64,000 bases of DNA, from positions 1,488,001-1,552,000 of the forward strand of contig JAPEUQ010000001.1 of NCBI GenBank assembly GCA_027946365.1, given 5' to 3'. The stretch is from Kalmusia sp. IMI 367209. Its lineage: Eukaryota > Ascomycota > Dothideomycetes > Pleosporales > Didymosphaeriaceae. The position numbers and the translations under genes are program-made. Positions 58,532 to 64,000 of this stretch are shown in pieces. How positions within the stretch are numbered: position 1 is the stretch's first letter; every line of letters starts with the position of its first letter. The notes under the pieces were generated by a model. The model searched no databases and had not been told where the DNA came from. It saw only the letters and a list, made by a program, of their open reading frames with translations.

Positions 58532-60853
58532 ATGGATGCCGACTCGGAACCGGTCGAGCTGAAATGGACCTCGCAATTCACCGTCGCGCATTCATCCCGA
58601 AACACGCTGCTCCCCGGTGACAAGATCCTCCTACCGCCCTCTGCTCTGGAGCAACTCCTCGCTGCAGCACCCGTCGTGACCGTAGACGCGAACCAGCCTC
58701 ACATAACAGCATTCGACCCCTATAACCCATACACATTCGCCGCTGAGCGACAAGCCCGGTCACAGTTTCAAGACCGACACCAACAGCTACCGCACCCGCT
58801 CACGTTTCGCCTTGTGAACCCAGATAATGGCAGGGTGATTCATGCGGGTATTCGAGAGTTCTCAGCGGAAGAGGGGGAGATAGTGCTGAGTAATCTTTTG
58901 AGAGAGGCTCTGGGCGTGGAGGCAAAATCGACAGAATCATCGAGGAGGAATAGTCAAGACGGCGACACAGAGATGGTCAACGGAGTGGAAAATCTGGCAG
59001 TCAACGGCACATCATCCGTGAAGATCACGGTCCATGCGAAGCAGCTACCGAAGGGAACGTTTGTAAAGTTAAGACCTCTCGAGGCTGGATATGACCCTGA
59101 AGATTGGAAGTCTCTTCTTGAAGAACATCTACGATCGAACTTCACAACATTGACAAATGGAGAAGTATTACTCGTCTATGGCGGGCGAGGGTCAAATGGC
59201 AAGCGGGAAGAGTTTCGGTTCCTCGTTGACGGGTTCAAGCCAGAAGGAGACGGCATTTGTGTTGTGGATACGGATCTGGAGGTCGATATCGAAGCGCTCA
59301 ATGAAGAGCAAGCACGCGAGACACTGAAACGAATAGTAGCCAAGAGGCAAAAAGCGCCCGGCACCACCGAAGGAAGTTCGACTGGCGGCAAGATCGACAT
59401 CTTCAAGGGGCAAGATGGGCAGGTGCTGGAAGGAGAATATGTGGACTACGAACTCTCGTCATGGGATAGGACTCAGGGCCTTGAAATATCACTGAGTGGG
59501 GTCGACGAGGAGGACGAGGTGGACCTCTTTGTCAGCCCGTACTCATCCCGCCAACGTGTCCGACCTCGAGAAGACGAGCACGTATTTGCCGACTTCTCAA
59601 GCAAACACCCGAAACGAATTCGTCTACAGCCGACAAACGTCGAGTTGGAAGACGCAGATGCAATACATATTTCAGTCCGTGCCTACCCCTCAGAAGACCC
59701 ATCATCCGCACCAAAGCAGTTCCATCTCAAAGTCTCCATCTACGACCCCAACAACCCTCCCACGTCAGAAGACACAAACGGCGTCGACGCCGAGCACAGC
59801 CCAGACGAAGTACAATGCAAGAACTGCACCCAATGGGTCCCCAAATCCTCGCTCTTCCTCCACGAAAACTTCTGCCTCCGAAACAACATACTCTGCCCGC
59901 AAGGCTGCGGCCAAGTCTTCCAAAAGCGCTCCGAAAAGTTTAAGAACCACTGGCACTGTCCCCACGACACCTTCACCGGTACCACACCCCTCTCCCACCA
60001 GAAGCACAACGCGCTCTACCACACGCCCCAGACATGCCCATCCTGCGACATGGGGTTCCCTTCCATACCAACCCTCGCCACACACAGGGTCACAGAATGT
60101 CCAGGCAAGCTGATCCTCTGCCGCTTCTGCCACCTTCAAGTCCCGCAAGAAGGCGACCCCAGCGGGCCCCCCAACCCGGAACTCCTCCTCTCGGGCCTCA
60201 CCCCCCACGAGCTCGCCGACGGCGGCCGCACAACCGAATGCCACCTCTGCGCCAAAATCGTCCGCTTCAGAGACATGCCGACGCACCTCAAGCACCACGA
60301 CCTCGAGCGCCTGTCGCGCCCCACCCCGCGCCTCTGCCGCAACCTCAACTGCGGCCGCACCCAAGACGGCGCGAACAAGCTCGGCGACACGCGCGCAGGC
60401 ACGCGCAAGGGCCAGGGCCCCGGCAACGAAATCGGCCTCTGCAGCGTCTGCTTCGGCCCCTTGTACGTCTCGCTGCACGACCCGGAAGGCAAGGCCCTGC
60501 GCCGCCGCATCGAGCGCAGGTACCTCTCCCAGCTGCTCACCGGCTGCGGCAAGCCCTGGTGCAGGAACGAGTACTGCCGCTCTGGCCGCAAGAACAGCGG
60601 CGCCGCGGACAAGCCTGTTCCCACCAAGGACGCCATTCCGCTCGTGAAGCCGTTCCTGGAGGGCATGGACGGGAGGGGGTACGCCACGCCTTTGCACTTC
60701 TGCACGGATGAGGCGAGTCAGCGCCGCAGGGGGCTGGCCGAGATGCTGGCTGCGGAGACGGGCGTCGAGGGGAAGGGCGGGTATGCGCTTGAGTGGTGTG
60801 TTGGTGCGCTTGAGGCCGAGGGCGGGGATCTTGATAAGGCGAGGGGTGGTTGA
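58532..60853 (+). CDS. UFD1-domain protein with C-terminal zinc fingers
   Basis: Single-exon gene, 773 residues from the ATG at 58532, the only ATG in the upstream open frame. It resembles the fungal family annotated as ubiquitin fusion degradation (Ufd1) proteins but is about twice the length of yeast Ufd1, so it is not the plain Cdc48 cofactor. Seen directly: an N-terminal UFD1-like barrel at about residues 20-200 (KILLPPSALEQLLAAAP, HPLTFRLVNPDNGRVIHAGI, REFSAEEGEIVLSNLL, VHAKQLPKGTFVKLRPLEAG); an acidic linker; then at about 426-606 a run of TRAF-like Cys/His fingers (CKNCTQWVPKSSLFLHENFC, CPQGCGQVFQKR, CPSCDMGFPSIPTLATHRVT, CHLCAKIVRFRDMPTHLKHH); and a distal Cys region, CGKPWCRNEYC. A role in ubiquitin-dependent degradation is inferred. 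Confidence 0.88.
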   Translation: MDADSEPVELKWTSQFTVAHSSRNTLLPGDKILLPPSALEQLLAAAPVVTVDANQPHITAFDPYNPYTFAAERQARSQFQDRHQQLPHPLTFRLVNPDNGRVIHAGIREFSAEEGEIVLSNLLREALGVEAKSTESSRRNSQDGDTEMVNGVENLAVNGTSSVKITVHAKQLPKGTFVKLRPLEAGYDPEDWKSLLEEHLRSNFTTLTNGEVLLVYGGRGSNGKREEFRFLVDGFKPEGDGICVVDTDLEVDIEALNEEQARETLKRIVAKRQKAPGTTEGSSTGGKIDIFKGQDGQVLEGEYVDYELSSWDRTQGLEISLSGVDEEDEVDLFVSPYSSRQRVRPREDEHVFADFSSKHPKRIRLQPTNVELEDADAIHISVRAYPSEDPSSAPKQFHLKVSIYDPNNPPTSEDTNGVDAEHSPDEVQCKNCTQWVPKSSLFLHENFCLRNNILCPQGCGQVFQKRSEKFKNHWHCPHDTFTGTTPLSHQKHNALYHTPQTCPSCDMGFPSIPTLATHRVTECPGKLILCRFCHLQVPQEGDPSGPPNPELLLSGLTPHELADGGRTTECHLCAKIVRFRDMPTHLKHHDLERLSRPTPRLCRNLNCGRTQDGANKLGDTRAGTRKGQGPGNEIGLCSVCFGPLYVSLHDPEGKALRRRIERRYLSQLLTGCGKPWCRNEYCRSGRKNSGAADKPVPTKDAIPLVKPFLEGMDGRGYATPLHFCTDEASQRRRGLAEMLAAETGVEGKGGYALEWCVGALEAEGGDLDKARGG

Positions 60854-61306
60854 AGGGTGGGCGCCGCAGAGGAGCGAGGAGTCGTGAGCGATGGTGATGC
60901 ATATAGAGGGCGCAAGGCATATATGGTGATTCAACATAGATAGAGATACCCAAGCATATAGTTCGAACTTATACACTTTTGCATACTAGAAGATTCCTTC
61001 AAGGCTCGTCCAGATTGTTTCAAGGTCGATTGGAATCTTATGAGCGTTATCCGGTTCCCCGTGCCTTTACACTCGCGCGGGGGGTAAACGCTGCACAGTT
61101 GGCAGGATATCGGTATCCTATATCTACATCCTATTTCGAACAAGTACCTCCGTAGGCGAAGCAGTCCCAGTCAACCGTATGCAATGCCACCTCAACGCCG
61201 CGCTTGAATGACAAACCCTACACCGTGACGTCTGTCAGGAAGACAGCCCAATAAGCCGCGCAAAGCAGAGAAAATGTAGCCCCGCATCCATCCTCATGCA
61301 ATCTCC
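60854..61306. other. convergent 3' region UFD1-like/PAF1
   Basis: About 450 nt between converging stops. Only untranslated 3' sequence is expected and nothing else is seen. Confidence 0.5.
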
Positions 61307-62701
61307 TCAAACCTCTACCGGATCATACGTCTTCTTGAACATATCTCTCGCCTCCACCTCCGCGTCCGGCGCCCTGCCCGACGCCTCGATGTAATCCACA
61401 CTCGGATAATCCCCTTCCACCATGTGGATGCGACCGGGTCTCCTCCCGCGGATATGTGTCTTCTGCGCGACCGGATAGAAGTACGCCGCCTTCTGCAACT
61501 TTGTGTCCCTCAGACTCTCCTCAGGATGAAGCTCGGGATCATGCAGCGCAACCGCAAGGGAGTCGCCGTAGCGGTCGTCTATGTTGCTGGCCTGGTGCTG
61601 CGTCTCGTACGTGCGGATGTTTTCGTACTTGAAGAATTTCCGCGGGCGACCATCTTCGTCGACGGCCTCTTCGAAGGGGAGAGACGGCGAGTCGGGGTCG
61701 TTTGTGGTCAAGTTGCGTTTAATGCCCGCTATCTTTGAGCGGTCCGAGGGCAGGAAGAGCTCGTAGTGGAACCAGGGGAGTGGCGTGGGCAAAGTGGGAT
61801 CTTGTTTCTTCTGCTCCTGTTCTTGGGCGTGGCGGTCGCGGTCCTCGACTGTTTCGCCTGCGAGGCGTAGCAAAGCGACGTCTATACGCGGGTCATACCC
61901 GGATTCGGGATCTTTGATGGGTGCCGCGCCGAACTTGAATAGGGCGTAGCCGCCTGTGTCTGGGATGGCGTCCCAGTCTGGAAGTAGCGGATACGAGCCG
62001 ACCAATTCCAGTTTGTCGTTGCGTGGGTGCTTAGGGTTCTTCCATGCGCGCTTCTCTTCAGGTTCAATATCTGCTGCGCGCAGGTTTTCTACTGAGTCTG
62101 GGCCTGTGTATGCGTCTTCCGGGTAGGCGAGATTGAAGCCCTTGAGGATATTGCGGTTGATGTAGATAGGGTCGTCTTCCGAGACGTTGGCGCGCGCCCG
62201 CTTTTTCCGTAATCGCATTGTATTCGACGAGCTACTGGATTCGAATTTGGAGCCGCTTCCCTGCGTACTTGATGTGATGTATTCGGTACGGCGCAGGAAC
62301 GAAGCGCCCGCGGCCGTGGCTGTTGATTTGCCCAAAGCATTAGGGGGCCGCATTAACGCTCGATCGGCAGCGTGTAGTGGTGATGCGTGAGGTAGCGCCT
62401 GAATTGCTGCACCGTGTCAGTAAGTGTACACAGCGCAAAGGCAAAGCAACATACCGGATTCGTCGCCATCAAAAACTCCTGGAATACCCACAAGATCAAT
62501 GGGCATGCCGAGCTCCGCGTCAGCTTCAATGTTGAGCGGCTGCTCTCTAGCCAGTCTTGAAGCGAAACCTGCTGAGGTATACTGTCCGCTCGAAAGGCCC
62601 GTGTTGGGAATGTCGAGGAGCTTCGGCGGGCATGGCGGCGGCGGAAGGGCGTTGGAAAATCGTATACGTGCGATGTAATCTTGAAAATTTGATCTTGACA
62701 T
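61307..62701 (-). CDS. PAF1: Paf1, RNA polymerase II-associated elongation factor subunit
   Basis: Core subunit of the PAF1 complex, which travels with RNA polymerase II and promotes histone modification and elongation. Exons 62701-62455 and 62406-61307 with a 48-nt intron (GTATGT, TTACTGAC, TGCAG); 448 residues. Seen directly: N-terminal RSNFQDYIARIRFSNALPPP and CPPKLLDIP, then across the intron GDESAIQALPHASPLHAADR and ALMRPPNALG, RRTEYITSS, EDPIYINRNILKGFNLAYPE, a central HPRNDKLELVGSYPLLPDWD, LPWFHYELFLPSDRSK, and the C-terminal block KFFKYENIRTYETQHQ and YFYPVAQKTHIRGRRPGR. The unit is complete. It lies immediately upstream of ERG25 on the same strand but 473 nt away, so it is independently transcribed. 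Confidence 0.95.
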
Positions 62702-63174
62702 GGTGTTGCAGGCAAAAAAGGCGGTTGAAGGGTATAGGTCGCGATGAAGCGGTGCCGTCTGCTGGAAGAAAGTCAAGAAGCTGAGAGCTTGAGGCTAGTG
62801 GTTGCGACGCGCCTTGCCGCCAAGACTTATGACTAAGCATGTTACACTTTTGTACGCCTATGCTCTCAAACGTGCGAATGGCTTTCACTTCGCGGGTCAT
62901 GCAAGCATATGGTCTATAAATACTGATTGTTGTCAAGCGAGCGTAACATGTATTAGGTATCAATAGTATATAAAACTCTCGTCGTATCTACATCCATCTC
63001 CCACCCATTATTGAGAGCAGATTTTTGTGAGCTGCTAGCAGCCAGATGCCGTAACCTTTCTAATGCAACTCCGAGCGTATCCCAAACACGATAGCGCCTC
63101 CGCAAATCGGACAGCTGCTCAAGAAACGAAGCTACCACCAAACTTCGATTGATTGTCTTGCACTGCCGTAAGCC
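62702..63174. other. intergenic PAF1 promoter / ERG25 3' region
   Basis: A 473-nt gap between the PAF1 start and the ERG25 stop. Nothing recognisable apart from expected untranslated sequence. Confidence 0.45.
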
Positions 63175-64000
63175 TTACTGGGCCTTCTTCATAGAAGCCA
63201 GCTTCTTCTCCCGCCTCCTCTTCGACGCCTCGGGGCCAGCCTCGGTGTCTAGGCAGTAGTCCCACCATCTGAAGCTGCTCGAGTAGTTGCCGATGAAGCG
63301 CTCGTGGTGTACATCGTGGTGCTCAGCGCCAGCCCAGAAAGGAAGGAAGTGGTGCAGGCTCCAGGGGAACTCGTAGCCGCTGTGTGCATCGATGGCCTGG
63401 AACAGACGGAGCACGATCCAGAGATACATGGTCAAGATGTGCAAATCGCCCGTGATTGCGCACCAAAGGATAGGCGAGCCGACGGTACCAAGACCGAGGA
63501 CCATGACTTCAATGGGGGAGGCGTACTCCGCGGCGAGACCAAAGGGAGCGGAGTACTGGTGGTGGATCTTATGGATGTTCTTGTAGAGGAAGCCGTAGTG
63601 CATTGCGCGGTGTGTCCAGTAGTGCCAGGTATCCTCGAGCACGAAGAAAACAGCAATTTGGAGCGCCATCTTGTAGACACTCGGGAAAGGAACGGAGGTG
63701 CTCATGCCGAAGAACTGGCACATGGGGTGGAAGAACCAGATTTGTGGGAGCTCGACGGTGAAGTGCGAGAAAAGAACGAGGAGGGCGCACTGCCATTGTT
63801 CCCACGCGGTAGGGATTTTGTTCTGCAAGTCTTGTCAACGGATGTACTCATGGTCATTGTGGACGTACGCACCTGCTGAATCTTGTATCTCCTGAACCAC
63901 GGTATCATGTCGATTATTATCCAGGGAAGCGATCGCCCGAAGTAGACGGCCTCGTGCATGACGAAGGACATGATGCCGGTGGCGAGCACATCATTCTGCA
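63175..64000 (-). CDS. ERG25: C-4 methylsterol oxidase, 5' end missing at window edge
   Basis: Non-heme di-iron oxidase of the ER membrane that starts removal of the C-4 methyl groups in ergosterol synthesis. Exons visible on the minus strand: 64000-63873 (incomplete at 5') and 63822-63175; a 50-nt intron (GTGCGT...TTGCAG) joins ...RRYKIQQ to [10 protein letters not shown]. About 257 residues are visible, so roughly 40-50 N-terminal residues lie beyond the window. Seen directly: all three His boxes, HRAMH, HKIHH and [66 protein letters not shown]; a basic C-terminus ending [13 protein letters not shown], consistent with an ER-retrieval-type tail. The gene has no sign of decay. Confidence 0.95.

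Noticed and set aside
59765..60976. 403-codon open frame on the minus strand
   Set aside because: Antisense shadow of the GC-rich UFD1-like zinc-finger gene; its composition is Ala/Val/Glu-biased and it has no motif.

Overview
The window is nuclear DNA from a filamentous ascomycete, most likely a Dothideomycete and possibly Pleosporales. The evidence is many short introns (44-209 nt, mostly 45-65) with fungal branch points, fungal-specific genes (kapC-type bZIP, HET-domain proteins, BYS1, AIM21, TVP18) and Mec1/ATR, CYC3 and HMG-CoA synthase proteins that read as ascomycete. The class-level placement is an inference from gene style, not a tree. I built 21 gene models by hand-splicing. Every complete model except one (kapC) sums to a multiple of three.

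Layout. At 1.2-12.1 kb is a core block: MEC1/ATR kinase (minus) divergent from COX16 (plus), which converges on ERG13 (minus). At 12.1-14.8 kb no gene is recognised. At 14.8-17.1 kb lies a single-pass membrane protein of unknown function. From 17.1 to 31.2 kb the window turns gene-poor and accessory in character. It holds only an ankyrin-HET fusion gene, an S1/P1 secreted nuclease, a secreted BYS1-domain protein and a small secreted 8-cysteine protein, separated by long apparently non-coding and often AT-rich gaps. At 31.2-38.0 kb core genes return: AIM21, TVP18 and TAD2. At 38-43.7 kb are an F-box-like protein and a second HET gene. From 44.2 kb to the end are mostly conserved genes: CYC3, kapC (with an apparent frameshift), a pterin-4a-carbinolamine dehydratase, YIP1, an F-box/zinc protein, a UFD1-like zinc-finger protein, PAF1 and a partial ERG25 running off the right edge.

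How genes relate. There are no operons and no recognisable biosynthetic cluster. Functional echoes: two ergosterol genes (ERG13 early, ERG25 late), two mitochondrial cytochrome genes (COX16, CYC3), two Golgi/ER vesicle proteins (TVP18, YIP1), and ubiquitin-linked genes (F-box, UFD1-like). Short divergent promoters are shared by MEC1/COX16, TVP18/TAD2 and HET2/CYC3. The most notable biology is the 17-31 kb island of self/non-self and secreted genes. I found no convincing tRNA, rRNA, CRISPR or intact transposon.
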